Numbered from the stretch's first letter, positions 1 to 8,445 are shown. The stretch is 64,000 nucleotides of DNA from Nocardia flavorosea NBRC 108225 (GCF_001613385.1 NZ_BDCG01000019.1:62001-126000), one strand, 5' to 3'. Notes: generated by a model not told the origin, from the sequence alone. A program made the numbers and translations.

Positions 1-98
1 GCCAGAAGTGCCATCGCCTCCTCGCGTGACAACTCGACCGTGTGCCGTCCGGCATCTGGACGATCGCGGCGCGGCACGAGCTTATCCACCTCTTCCAC
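1..98 (-). CDS. PPOX-type flavin/F420-binding protein, N-terminal fragment
   Basis: The gene runs leftward off the window, so only about 32 codons are visible. The GTG at 98 is preceded by a strong AGGAGG about seven bases upstream. The visible end has the sequence VELSREEAMALLA, which resembles the opening helix of actinobacterial pyridoxamine-5'-phosphate-oxidase-like proteins (usually L-S-R-x-E-x-x-x-L-L). Members bind FMN or F420, and some belong to DosR-type dormancy regulons, which fits the neighbours. The family call rests on a short stretch only; nothing of the cofactor site can be seen. Confidence 0.5.
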   Translation of the reverse strand, partial: MEEVDKLVPRRDRPDAGRHTVELSREEAMALL

Positions 99-502
99 GC
101 TGCCTCCTACCTGAGTCGCTTCCCCACGGATCGAAACACGGTCACCTGCCGCGCTAGCAGGGCATCAAGCCCCGGGCTCGGCGGAACCTTCGACCTTCGC
201 CCCAGGCGTTGCCTCGTCGACCGTTGAGCAGATGAACCAACCACGCTCCGGTGATCCCGGCCATCACCGACGACATGACCGCTCCTGCCCACGAATCCGA
301 GCAGCTCACTCACAGTGACGTAACGGAACCAGCACCACCACAGCATTTCCGCCGTCGGTGCGGTCACCGGCGGCCCGGAGGAGTCGGGCATCCGCGCGGG
401 TGCCGCGCTCGCCGCCGTTGCGGTCGTGCCGGTTGAGGTGACACGGAGGTGCCGACCGGCCCGGGCGAAGCGTGCATGCGCAGTCATCGATGCTCCACCA
501 CA
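99..502. other. Gap with a possible decayed Rv1733c-type C-terminus
   Basis: No convincing intact gene lies in these 404 bases. On the minus strand, around 175-320, one frame reads a short hydrophobic helix followed by WLVHLLNGRRGNAWGEG and then a stop. This recalls the C-terminal helix and Arg/Trp tail of Rv1733c-like membrane proteins, one of which is intact at 1479-2075. It is preceded by stops in frame and looks like a remnant at best. Confidence 0.2.
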
Positions 503-1411
503 TCAATCGGGGCGCGGGGCCCGCACGATGATCATCGGGATGTCCACGGCATGCAGCAGAGCGGTACTGGTCGACCCCAGCATCATGCTGCTGAATCCGC
601 CGCGCCCGCGGCTGCCCACGACCAGCAGTTGGCCGTACTCGGACTGATCCAGCAGGGCACGCACGGGTCTGTCGAGGGCGACCACACGCTCGACTTCGAC
701 CTCGGGATAGCGCTCCTGATAGCCGGCCAGGCTTTCGGCCAGTACCGCCCGGGCGGGTTGGCCCCAATCCGCGGCCGGGAGGTCGAGGCCGCTGATATCG
801 CTCCAGGTGTGTACCGCCACCAGGCCGACCTTGCGACGAGAGGCTTCGTCGAATGCCAGCGCTACCGCGGGGGCGCTGGCGCCGGTGCCGTCGACGCCGA
901 CCACAACCGGTTTGCCGACCGAGACGGCGTCGAGCGCGGAGGTGGTGTGGATGACCGCGACCGGGCAGTGTGCGTGGTGAGTGACGGCGGTGCTCACCGA
1001 ACCGAGCAGACCCCGCTGGAACGCGCCCATTCCCCGGCTGCCGACGACCAGCATCTGCATCTGCCGAGACCGTGTGATCAACGCCGGCGCGATGAGCTCG
1101 AACGTCACTTCCGTGGTGATCGCTGCCGCCGCGCCGCCCGAGGTCGTGCGGGCTATCCGGGCGGCTTCACCCACGATCTGATCTCCCTCGCGACTGCAAC
1201 GGTGCCGCTCCGGCAGTGAAGGCGCCATGTCGGGATCGAATCCCCCGGCGACCGACATCGAGGTAAGGATGTGTAGGGCACACCCCCGCAATGCCGCTTC
1301 CGCTCCCGCCCACGCAGCGGCGTGGTAGGCACCGGCCGAACCGTCGACCGCTGCCAGAATCGTCGGGGTTGCAGGCTCTTTCGTGCTGTTCGAATCACCG
1401 TCACGTGCCAT
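503..1411 (-). CDS. Universal stress protein, tandem UspA domains
   Basis: A two-domain UspA-family protein of 302 residues. The first domain opens with TILAAVDGSAGAYHAAAWA and ends around VVGSRGMGAFQRGLLGSVS. The second repeats the pattern with VVVGVDGTGAS and LLVVGSRGRGGFSSMMLGS. The G-x2-G-x9-G(S/T) motifs mark the ATP-binding type. ATG at 1411 was chosen because AGGAG lies about eight bases upstream; a longer reading to 1432 lacks this. Tandem Usps of this kind are common in DosR-type hypoxia regulons, and here it sits with an Rv1733c-like gene and an Acg-like nitroreductase. It is probably a cytoplasmic ATP-binding stress protein; its direct target is unknown. Confidence 0.93.
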   Translation of the reverse strand: MARDGDSNSTKEPATPTILAAVDGSAGAYHAAAWAGAEAALRGCALHILTSMSVAGGFDPDMAPSLPERHRCSREGDQIVGEAARIARTTSGGAAAAITTEVTFELIAPALITRSRQMQMLVVGSRGMGAFQRGLLGSVSTAVTHHAHCPVAVIHTTSALDAVSVGKPVVVGVDGTGASAPAVALAFDEASRRKVGLVAVHTWSDISGLDLPAADWGQPARAVLAESLAGYQERYPEVEVERVVALDRPVRALLDQSEYGQLLVVGSRGRGGFSSMMLGSTSTALLHAVDIPMIIVRAPRPD

Positions 1412-1478
1412 GCGTGGGCTCCTTTCCTGCAACCTGCCCGCGACGATGAGGTGCGGTCGCGGCGAGCCGGTTGCCGTG

Positions 1479-2075
1479 TCAGGTCAAGTTCTCGGTGGTG
1501 CCGGTGAGGGCGCGCCATTCCCGGTCCCACCGGCTGTTCCGCCGCCGCGACAGCAGCCACGACACCGATCCGACGGTGGCCCAGGCGGCGAAACCCGCCG
1601 AGACGACGACGGCAACCGCCACGGTCACGCCGCTCGTCGCTGCGGCGCTGGAGTGGCGTGGTGGCCCGGTGCGCCGGCCCGCATCATCGACCCACAGCGT
1701 GATCCGGTCGCCGGGCACTGCCGTGGGAGCTACCGCAACGTCGGCCTCACCGCGGTGGCCCCTGTGCTCCCAGCTCACCTTCGCTTCGGCGGCATGCAGA
1801 CCGCTGCGGCTCGGTTCGCCGATGATGACAGCATCGACGGGGGTCCTGCTGCGTTGCTCGACCTCGACCTGCCCGGCAACGGTGGTGTAGACGCTGGTCC
1901 CCAGCGCTGCCGAGATCGGGATCAGCGCCGCCACCGCCAGCACTGCGAGGATCCGGATGGTGGTTTCGAGGCGATCGCACGGGCGCATCAGCACGCTGGG
2001 GTTGGTGGGCCGCAGTGCCCAACTGCGGGTGACCCCAGCCCACCGGATATGGGCGTTCGGCCCGGGCTCGCTCAT
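1479..2075 (-). CDS. Rv1733c-family two-helix membrane protein
   Basis: A 198-residue protein with an N-terminal basic stretch ending MRPCDRLETT, a first membrane helix (ILAVLAVAALIPISAALGT), an extracytoplasmic domain with conserved-looking SWEHRG and PGDRITLWVDDAG segments, a second helix (VTVAVAVVVSAGFAAWATV) and a basic tail with W-D-R-E-W. This is the layout of the Mycobacterium tuberculosis Rv1733c family, a dormancy-induced group of unknown biochemical role. ATG at 2075 has a GAGG about ten bases upstream; in-frame GTG and TTG codons just before it are alternatives. It lies downstream of a sulfate-permease remnant and is read toward the Usp gene. Confidence 0.8.
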   Translation of the reverse strand: MSEPGPNAHIRWAGVTRSWALRPTNPSVLMRPCDRLETTIRILAVLAVAALIPISAALGTSVYTTVAGQVEVEQRSRTPVDAVIIGEPSRSGLHAAEAKVSWEHRGHRGEADVAVAPTAVPGDRITLWVDDAGRRTGPPRHSSAAATSGVTVAVAVVVSAGFAAWATVGSVSWLLSRRRNSRWDREWRALTGTTENLT

Positions 2076-2159
2076 CACCAACACCTCTTCCGACACCTTG
2101 CTCTGGGTAAAGCGTCGCGCCTCGAGACGGCGGGCGTCAGAGAAGAAAGTCATCTCCCC

Positions 2160-2640
2160 GGCAGGCCGAGTGGCCCCAGACCGTCGGCCTCGAACGCGGC
2201 GACCGCAGTGGGCAAGGTCGGATACAGATGCCCGGCACCGATCCGTTCGGTCAGTCCACACGCATCCAGATCGTCGCGAAGATCTTGTTTCACCCCGCGT
2301 CAGCACGAACACGATGCCCCGGCCGGTGAGTTCGTCATGGAGTTGCTCGACAGCGTCCATCGCCGTCAGATCGACTTCGACGGGGCAGCTCGTTGCCGGA
2401 AATCCTCGGCATCGGCAAAACACAGCGGCGCGTCGTAGCGGTAGATCACCAGCCCGACAACATATCGGCCAGCACCCCGAGCCGGGCCGGCGCAGCGGCC
2501 AGACACACACCCCCGACCAGCACGGCCGGCACCGCCGCCAGGGCGGCGTAGCGATGCGGCTGTCCGGCCGCCACAGCCATGCCTTGCGGTAGCCATGGAG
2601 ATGCGTGAGCCCGGGAAGCAGCCGTGCCGACACGGGTCCA
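2160..2640 (-). pseudogene. Decayed SulP-family sulfate permease, C-terminal part
   Basis: Pieces of a SulP anion transporter are scattered over several minus-strand frames. One frame gives a permease-like membrane piece with AVLVGGVCLAAAPARLGVLADML. Another continues LVIYRYDAPLCFADAEDFR, the start of a STAS domain. A third gives VEVDLTAMDAVEQLHDELTGR. After a frameshift near 2290 the STAS end follows as VKQDLRDDLDACGLTERIG and FEADGLGPLG, then a stop. The N-terminal ten or so helices are missing and a stretch between membrane part and STAS looks deleted. With at least two frame changes it cannot make a transporter. Confidence 0.8.
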
Positions 2641-2770
2641 CGGCGAACGATCAGCTCTCCGCCCGAGATGGGCAGAAGTCACCGGATCCGTAACTTTCCC
2701 CGGGTGCCGCCCGGTGTCGGCCAGCCTGCCGCCGATAGTCGAACCGAACCCGCCCGGAGACCTTTGTGCG

Positions 2771-2786
2771 GTGGCCGAAGGTCACC
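2771..2786. promoter_or_regulatory. Candidate DosR-box-like inverted repeat
   Basis: On the minus strand the bases read GTGACCTTCGGCCAC, an imperfect palindrome that keeps the GAC...G.CC core of the DosR consensus (GGGACTWWAGTCCC), about 110 bases before the flavodoxin start. The match is only partial. Confidence 0.25.
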
Positions 2787-2892
2787 ACACAGCTCCACCG
2801 TTCGGCACTGCCGAACCTACTGTCTGCACCAGTAGCTTCGGTAGCAGCGAGACAGTATCGCCGCTGTTCACAAACAGTGAGGAGATCCGGAG

Positions 2893-3432
2893 ATGCGCGC
2901 ACGCGTCGTGTACGAGTCGGTATTCGGCAACACCGAGGCCGCGGCGACCGCCATCGCCCGAGGCCTGCAAGAACATGCGGAGGTGGAGGTGGTGAACGTG
3001 GCGGATGCGACGCCCGACAGCCACTCGCCGGTCGATCTGCTGGTCATCGGAGGGCCGACGCACGCCTTCGGAATGAGCCGCCGCCAAACCCGGCAAGATG
3101 CCGCAGACCGCATCGGGGGGCCATTCGGGCCGAACGAGAGCACAACAGGTATCCGCGAGTGGCTCGAGGCCGAACACCAGGCTCCCCGCGGTGCCCGCGC
3201 CGCGGCATTCGCGACAAAACTGCAGCGCCCGAGCTGGCTGCCCGGGTCCGCCGCACGGGGGATCGGCCGACAACTACGCCGGGCGGGTTTCGTCCTCGTG
3301 CGCCGGCCGATCGACTTCTATGTCGTCGGTATGACCGGACCCTTGGCCGCAGGAGAATTCGACCGCGCGAAACTGTGGGCCCAGCACATGGCCTCCGAAG
3401 AAAACGATCGCCGCGCCCGGCAGTCCCGATAG
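2893..3432 (+). CDS. Flavodoxin-domain protein
   Basis: A 179-residue protein whose first strand and phosphate loop read VVYESVFGNTEAAATAIA, the classical flavodoxin FMN-phosphate-binding loop. The next core strand and FMN-contact segment, VDLLVIGGPTHAFGMSR, is also typical of actinobacterial stand-alone flavodoxin-like proteins. It should be a cytoplasmic one- or two-electron FMN carrier; the partner cannot be told. ATG at 2893 follows GAGGAGATCCGGAG. The next gene begins three bases after its stop, so the two are probably co-transcribed. Confidence 0.88.
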   Translation: MRARVVYESVFGNTEAAATAIARGLQEHAEVEVVNVADATPDSHSPVDLLVIGGPTHAFGMSRRQTRQDAADRIGGPFGPNESTTGIREWLEAEHQAPRGARAAAFATKLQRPSWLPGSAARGIGRQLRRAGFVLVRRPIDFYVVGMTGPLAAGEFDRAKLWAQHMASEENDRRARQSR

Positions 3433-3435
3433 GCG

Positions 3436-4326
3436 GTGAGTTCGGTGCCCTACCACGTCACTGTCGACCGCACGGAACCGCAGACCGTCCTCGAACTGCG
3501 ACGCATCGTGCGACCCGACCACGCCGGTGACGACATCGGGGCAGGCATGCAGGCATTGTTCGAGGTCGCTGCCGCAGCCAACCTCCTCACCGTGGGCCCG
3601 CCGTCGACGACCTACCTCGGCGATTTCGGTTCCGGCGAGCCGACCGCAGTCGACTTCGGGATCGCGGTCACCTTCGGCGCCGGTGAGGGCCGCACCGGGG
3701 AGTGCACCCTGCGCCGCACCGAACCGACCCGCACCGCCCGCACCGTGCACCGCGGTGACTACAGCCGGCTCGGGCAGGCCTACGACACACTCCAGCGGTG
3801 GCTCAGTGACTCGGGGTACCGGCCGATCGGGCCACCCACCGAGCTGTATCTGGTGGGCCCGGAGGCCGCGGTCGGCCCGGGCGACCTGGTCACCGAGATC
3901 CGCATCCCCGTAGTGGCCGAAGAGCTGTCGATCCGGGTCACCGCCCCCTTCGACGACACGGTAGCGCGTACGCGGCAAGCCTTGGCAGACAACGGTTTCA
4001 CGGTACTCACCGACATCGATATGCAGGCCGCGCTGTCGGCGGAGTCAGGCGTGGAGACCGGGCCGTTCCGGCTCCTCGGCGCCTGCAACCCGCAGCTCGC
4101 CCACCGCGTACTCGCTATCGACTCCCACCTCGGGCCGTTGCTGGCCTGCCAGGTTGGTGTGCGCGCCGAGGGCGGTCACACGGTGGTCGAAGCCCTCGAC
4201 CCCGAACTGCTCACCGGCGCCTGTGAGACCGCGAAAGAGCTGGAACCGATCGCTCGGCTGGCGCGCGAAGCACTGGCCGCGGCACTACACGCCATCGAGC
4301 ACCACACGACCGCGGTGGACCGGTAG
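3436..4326 (+). CDS. GyrI-like effector-binding domain fused to DUF302
   Basis: A 296-residue two-part protein. Residues of about 1-155 form a GyrI/AraC-effector-like domain, with HVTVDRTEPQTVLELRRIV at the start and HRGDYSRLGQAYDTLQRWL followed by TELYLVGPE and TEIRIPV at the end. From about residue 160 a DUF302 domain follows, with F.DTVARTRQALADNGFTVLTDIDM and LLGACNPQLAHRVLAID. Both domains are small-molecule-binding folds; no DNA-binding part is present. The GTG start lies three bases after the flavodoxin stop. DUF302 proteins often sit in redox or stress loci in actinobacteria, which fits here; ligand unknown. Confidence 0.85.
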   Translation: MSSVPYHVTVDRTEPQTVLELRRIVRPDHAGDDIGAGMQALFEVAAAANLLTVGPPSTTYLGDFGSGEPTAVDFGIAVTFGAGEGRTGECTLRRTEPTRTARTVHRGDYSRLGQAYDTLQRWLSDSGYRPIGPPTELYLVGPEAAVGPGDLVTEIRIPVVAEELSIRVTAPFDDTVARTRQALADNGFTVLTDIDMQAALSAESGVETGPFRLLGACNPQLAHRVLAIDSHLGPLLACQVGVRAEGGHTVVEALDPELLTGACETAKELEPIARLAREALAAALHAIEHHTTAVDR

Positions 4327-4344
4327 AAGAGACCGGCCTGCCGC

Positions 4345-4380
4345 ACACACCCTGCCTGCCGGTACCGGCACCTGGTGTGT
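4345..4380. terminator. Bidirectional hairpin terminator
   Basis: Arms ACACACC and GGTGTGT enclose an inner perfect palindrome TGCCGGTACCGGCA (4357-4370). It lies between two convergent genes. There is no T-run, as is usual in high-GC actinobacteria. Confidence 0.6.
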
Positions 4381-4385
4381 CCTTG

Positions 4386-5372
4386 TCAGGAGACCGGTGT
4401 CTGCAGTGGCTCCACGGTTTCGTCGACCGACCTGCGAGGTGTGGCCGGAAGCGGCGCGTCACTGGTCGGTGCCCAGCCGATCCTGATGACGACCTGCGGG
4501 TAGGCGACGTTGTTGAGCACACCGACGCGCACGTCGCGGCGTAGTTTCGGGATCTCCAGGGGTTCGGTCAGCGGGCAGGTCGCGAGTCCGACATTGGTGG
4601 CGGTGAGCAGAACCGAGCTCAGCGCTTCCCCGGCCCGCAGGCGGGACAGCCGATCATCGCCGGAGGTACCCACAACGAGCAACTCGGCATGATCGGGCTC
4701 ATAGGCCGGATCGGCGAGCGAGGCGGCCGCGAAGGCCCGCGCCGGCAGTTCGTCGCCGGGCCGCGGCTGTGGAGCGTTGCGCGCCGGCACACCTTCGGTG
4801 CTGCCGTGCCGGCCGCTCCAGATCGCCAGCTCGGACAGATACTCCGGATCCGCGGCATGCCAGGCCGCAGCCTTGCGGATGGCGTCGGTGAGCCGATCGC
4901 GCGAACCGTCGGACACCAGTTTGATCGTCGCACCCAGCGCCCCGGCCCGCTCGGTCACCAACCCCAGGTAGCCCGCGGGAATCGGCCACGAACCGTAGCG
5001 TCTGCGATCGGATCGCCGACGCGAAATAGCCGAGGCCAGCGCGATATCGAGCGGGGTCGAGCGATGCGGCACCAGCTCGACTGAGGCCAGATGCGCGGGA
5101 TCGTCCGGGTTCGGCAGCCGGTGCACCACCGCCGACCATTCCAGCGCGGCGAAAGCAGCACAGAGATGATGCAGCGCGGCGCCGCAGCTGATCACCAGAT
5201 CACGCTGGTCGGGGTCTGTTACGGTGAGCGCCCGGCTCGGATCGAGGTACAGATGCACCGACCGGTCACCGATACGCCACCGCCACGGCTGGGTGTTGTG
5301 GATCGACGGCGCCCGTTCAGCCTGCGCCAACGCAGTCGCGACCGTACGGTCGTCGGGCAGTCCCTGCTCCAT
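4386..5372 (-). CDS. Acg-type nitroreductase-like protein
   Basis: A 328-residue protein of the Acg family, double-length nitroreductase-fold proteins known from DosR-type dormancy loci. The N-terminus has APSIHNTQPWRWRI, the family's FMN-site signature, followed by QRDLVISCGAALHHL. The second half has RLRAGEALSSVLLTATNVGL and a C-terminal VVIRIGWAP strand with PATPRR. ATG at 5372 was chosen because GGAGG lies five bases upstream. Upstream in-frame sequence reads on to 5882 but crosses the divergent regulator and is not coding. Acg proteins lack a confirmed reductase activity and have been proposed to sequester FMN. It is divergent from the DevR-like regulator gene. Confidence 0.92.
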   Translation of the reverse strand: MEQGLPDDRTVATALAQAERAPSIHNTQPWRWRIGDRSVHLYLDPSRALTVTDPDQRDLVISCGAALHHLCAAFAALEWSAVVHRLPNPDDPAHLASVELVPHRSTPLDIALASAISRRRSDRRRYGSWPIPAGYLGLVTERAGALGATIKLVSDGSRDRLTDAIRKAAAWHAADPEYLSELAIWSGRHGSTEGVPARNAPQPRPGDELPARAFAAASLADPAYEPDHAELLVVGTSGDDRLSRLRAGEALSSVLLTATNVGLATCPLTEPLEIPKLRRDVRVGVLNNVAYPQVVIRIGWAPTSDAPLPATPRRSVDETVEPLQTPVS

Positions 5373-5435
5373 GGCGTCCTCCGGATGGGTTTTCCAACTG
5401 CACTCCAGCCTCGCGCAGCCACCCCGGCACCTGTA

Positions 5436-5449
5436 GGGCACGAGGACCC
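5436..5449. promoter_or_regulatory. Candidate weak DosR box in the acg/devR divergent promoter
   Basis: GGGCACGAGGACCC is a 14-base imperfect palindrome in the intergenic region between two divergent dormancy-type genes. Its right half on the minus strand (GGGTCC) fits the GGGNC half-site of the DosR box; the left half does not fit well. Confidence 0.2.
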
Positions 5450-5601
5450 CGGTCGTGGTGACCTCAGTTATCTCCGCCCGCCCGACCCGTCGCCGCCCAA
5501 CGGCCCGGCCGTTCGACACCTGCCACACCGGAGCCCGCGACGTGCGCTCCTGGCGCACCGCGCGGTCGTAGTCTGAAGACATCGCTGCAGGAGGTGAAGC
5601 C

Positions 5602-6249
5602 ATGATCAAGATCTTCCTGGTCGACGACCACGAAATCGTCCGACGCGGAATCGCCGGACTGCTGACCCTCGAACCCGATATGGATGTGATCGGGGAAGCA
5701 GACAGCGTGTCGCACACCCTGGCCCGGATACCGGCCCTGCAACCCGATGTCGCCGTCCTCGACATCCGGCTACCTGATGGCAACGGTATCGAACTGTGCC
5801 GCGAACTGCTCTCGACCGTTGCGGGCCTGCGCTGCCTGATTCTGACCTCGTTCACCGACGAGCAGGCCATGCTCGATGCCATCCTCGCCGGAGCCAGCGG
5901 CTACGTCATCAAGGACGTCACCGGCCTCAACCTCATCGACGCCATCCGCGATGTCGGTGCCGGACGCTCACTGCTCGACAACCGGGCCGCCGCCGCGCTG
6001 ATGGCCAAACTGCGCAGCGACGCCGAGAAAAAGACCGGCCCCCTGGCCGACCTGACCGAACAAGAACGCACCCTGCTGTCGTTGCTCGGCGAAGGGCTGA
6101 CAAACCGGCAGATCGCCGAACAGATGTATCTCGCCGAGAAGACGGTCAAGAACTATGTGTCACGGCTACTGACCAAACTCGGCGTAGAACGCCGCACGCA
6201 AGCCGCCGTCATGGCCTCCCAGCTCAAACAGCAGCGCAAACGGTATTGA
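5602..6249 (+). CDS. devR: DevR/DosR-type NarL-family response regulator
   Basis: A 215-residue response regulator. The receiver domain opens IKIFLVDDHEIVRRGIAGLL; the phospho-acceptor is D54 in AVLDIRLPDG, and the conserved switch residues follow in LILTSFTDE and GYVIKDV. The C-terminal LuxR-type helix-turn-helix is LTEQERTLLSLLGEGLTNR then QIAEQMYLAEKTVKNYVSR, close to mycobacterial DosR. A very strong AGGAGGTGA precedes the ATG. The sensor kinase gene follows after 55 bases. The pair would sense oxygen, NO or CO and turn on dormancy genes such as those to the left. Residue number and motif spacing agree with DosR; direct targets here are inferred. Confidence 0.95.
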   Translation: MIKIFLVDDHEIVRRGIAGLLTLEPDMDVIGEADSVSHTLARIPALQPDVAVLDIRLPDGNGIELCRELLSTVAGLRCLILTSFTDEQAMLDAILAGASGYVIKDVTGLNLIDAIRDVGAGRSLLDNRAAAALMAKLRSDAEKKTGPLADLTEQERTLLSLLGEGLTNRQIAEQMYLAEKTVKNYVSRLLTKLGVERRTQAAVMASQLKQQRKRY

Positions 6250-6304
6250 AGCGATGACGAGTCACAGTTGACCTTCGTCGGCGGGCCGGTGCAACAATAG
6301 GGCT

Positions 6305-8047
6305 ATGGGCGCACAGGGCGCGCAGCCAGGCGATGCCCGGGGCCGAGCTCCGGTGATGGAAGCGCTGTCGCAGCTCAAGCTCCGCGAGCTGCTCAACGAG
6401 CTCCGCGACCGCATCACCCAGATCGTCGACGTCCGCGACCGCATGGACCGGCTCATGGAAGCCATGCTGGCCATCACTACAGGCTTGGATCTGGACAACA
6501 CACTGCACTCGATCGTCCACACCGCCATCGAGCTCGTCGACGCTCGGTACGGGGCACTCGGCGTCCGTGACACCGGCACTACCAAACAGCTCGCCGCCTT
6601 CATCAACGAGGGCATCGATGACCACACCCGCATCCTGATCGGCGATCTCCCCGAAGGCCGCGGAGTCCTGGGCCTGCTGTTCGAACACCCCACTCCCATC
6701 CGGCTCGCCGACCTCTCCGAGCACCCCTCCTCGGTCGGCTTCCCACCTCACCACCCGCCGATGCGCACCTTCCTCGGTGTTCCTGTGAAGGTCCGCGACG
6801 AAGTATTTGGAAACCTCTACCTCACCGAGAAAGCCGGCGGCCAGGAATTCACCGAAGACGACGAGGTCGTCGTACAGGCACTGGCCGCCGCCGCCGGAAT
6901 CGCCATCGAAAACGCCCGCCTCTATGAACAATCCCGCGTCCGCCAGCAATGGCTCGAAGCCACCAAAGACGTCGCCACCGAGCTGCTCACCGGCGGCGAA
7001 CCCCACGAAGTACTCGACCTTGTCGCCGAGCGCGCACTGACCATCACCGACTCGGCGTGTACCTTCGTCGCCCTACCCGAAGACACCGACCTACCGGTGG
7101 AAGAAGTCCCCGAACTGGTCGTAGTCGCCGCAGCCGGCGCCGAGGCCGACCGGCTGGCCGGGCAACGGCTACCCATGCCAAGCTCTCCCACCGAAGCATT
7201 TCTCCAAGGTGAAACAGTCACCCTCGACTACCGCCGCCACCACGACCTGCCAGACCTCGAGGCTGACGTCGGCGCCACCTTGATCCTGCCCTTGCGCGTC
7301 GAGCACTCCATCATCGGGATTCTCGGCGTCGTCCAACCCGCCGACGCCGGACCGTTGGAGACCGACCAACAAGCGATGATGACCGCGATCGCCGACCAAG
7401 CAGCGCTGGCCCTGCAACTGGCCAACAGTCAACGCCGAATGCGTGAACTCGATATCGTCGCCGACCGCGACCGCATAGCCCGCGACCTGCACGACCACGT
7501 CATCCAGCGACTCTTCGCGGTAGGACTTTCACTCCAGAGCACAATCCAGCGTGCCCGCTCACCAGAGGTCAAAGCACGCCTGGGCTACGCGATCGAGGAC
7601 ATCCAAGCGATCATCCAAGATATCCGCCACTCCATCTTCGACCTGCACAACGGCCCCGAAGCCGGGTCCGTCGACTTCCGCAAACACCTGCACTCGGTGA
7701 TCGCCGAACTGACCGCAGACACCGGACTGCGCACCACCGTCAAGGTCAGCGGCCCCGCCACCGTCTTGATGGATCCACTGGCCGACGACGTCGAAGCCGT
7801 CATCCGCGAAGCAGTGAGCAACGTCGTCCACCACGCGAACGCGACCGCCGTCTCGGTAGACCTCGATATCGACAACGACGTCAGCGTGGAGATCACCGAC
7901 GACGGCATAGGCATCCCCGAAAACCCGCAGCGCCACAGCGGACTGGCCAATATGGCAACGCGAGCAGAACAGGGCGGTGGCAAGTTCACCATCACCGCAC
8001 GACCGGACCGAGGCACCACGCTGCGCTGGAGCGTCCCGTTACCGTAA
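6305..8047 (+). CDS. devS: DevS/DosT-type haem GAF sensor histidine kinase
   Basis: A 580-residue kinase with two GAF domains (about 60-205 and 225-375), a HisKA_3 dimerisation helix and an HATPase_c domain. The first GAF contains GFPPHHPPM; its first histidine is residue 149, the position of the haem-ligating histidine in M. tuberculosis DosS. The second GAF ends QAALALQLANSQRR. The phospho-acceptor is H396 in DRIARDLHDHVIQRLF. ATPase boxes are EAVSNVVHHANA and DDGIGIPE with GLANMATRAE. No membrane segment is seen, so it is a soluble gas or redox sensor partnered with the response regulator just upstream. The start lacks a strong ribosome-binding site, but the residue numbering supports it. 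Confidence 0.94.
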   Translation: MGAQGAQPGDARGRAPVMEALSQLKLRELLNELRDRITQIVDVRDRMDRLMEAMLAITTGLDLDNTLHSIVHTAIELVDARYGALGVRDTGTTKQLAAFINEGIDDHTRILIGDLPEGRGVLGLLFEHPTPIRLADLSEHPSSVGFPPHHPPMRTFLGVPVKVRDEVFGNLYLTEKAGGQEFTEDDEVVVQALAAAAGIAIENARLYEQSRVRQQWLEATKDVATELLTGGEPHEVLDLVAERALTITDSACTFVALPEDTDLPVEEVPELVVVAAAGAEADRLAGQRLPMPSSPTEAFLQGETVTLDYRRHHDLPDLEADVGATLILPLRVEHSIIGILGVVQPADAGPLETDQQAMMTAIADQAALALQLANSQRRMRELDIVADRDRIARDLHDHVIQRLFAVGLSLQSTIQRARSPEVKARLGYAIEDIQAIIQDIRHSIFDLHNGPEAGSVDFRKHLHSVIAELTADTGLRTTVKVSGPATVLMDPLADDVEAVIREAVSNVVHHANATAVSVDLDIDNDVSVEITDDGIGIPENPQRHSGLANMATRAEQGGGKFTITARPDRGTTLRWSVPLP

Positions 8048-8117
8048 AGCCCCGCCCACAGCGCAAGCGATCGAGTCCCACCACAGCACGGTGTCGCTGC
8101 CCCACGACAATCAGCAA

Positions 8118-8305
8118 CTCCCGGTCCAACTCCAGGCTGCTCTCGTAGCGGTGGTGCCGAGTCCCTGTGGTCGAGGACCAGAAGACGCCGGTGGAGTGCT
8201 TCTTCCCCGCCTCGGTATGGGCCCGCCGCACCGTCAGCCTGTGTCACCAGCAGCTCTGCGTACGTTGAACGCACGTCCGTGTCCGCCCGGCTGAGCTATC
8301 TGTGG
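8118..8305 (-). pseudogene. Decayed fragment of a Tn7-like tnsA
   Basis: About 190 bases closely resemble part of the intact tnsA at about 33655-33845, in the same orientation. In one minus frame it reads TEAGKKHSTGVFWSSTTGT and ELDR, against TEAGKKHYTGVFWSSTTGT in the intact gene. The upstream residues (VRSTYAELLV) lie in another frame, a codon is inserted before YESSLELDR, and everything past roughly TnsA residue 80 is missing, so the fragment stops short of devS. It cannot encode an active nuclease. It most likely comes from an older, related element at this locus. Confidence 0.85.
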
Positions 8306-8388
8306 TTCGCTCGGCGGGTATGTCGACGAGACCGGTCAGCCGCGTTTCCCCGAGTTCGCTCATCCCTCGAGGGCACATGATGTATTAG

Positions 8389-8445
8389 ATGTTCGGGAAA
8401 TTCGTCTGTTCCGCTCGCAACGGAACAGACGAATTTCCCGAACAT
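8389..8445. repeat. Perfect 25-bp inverted repeat with 7-base loop
   Basis: Arms 8389-8413 and 8421-8445 are exact reverse complements (beginning ATGTTCGGGAAATTC) around the loop CTCGCAA. It is AT-richer than its surroundings, has no T-run, and lies between the tnsA remnant and the first island gene. It could be an element end, an operator or a terminator. Confidence 0.9.

Noticed and set aside
4386..5882. 498-codon reading of the nitroreductase gene
   Set aside because: The extra part crosses the divergent devR gene; ATG 5372 has GGAGG.
8389..8445. CRISPR repeat
   Set aside because: A single palindrome without spacers or further copies; no cas genes in the window.
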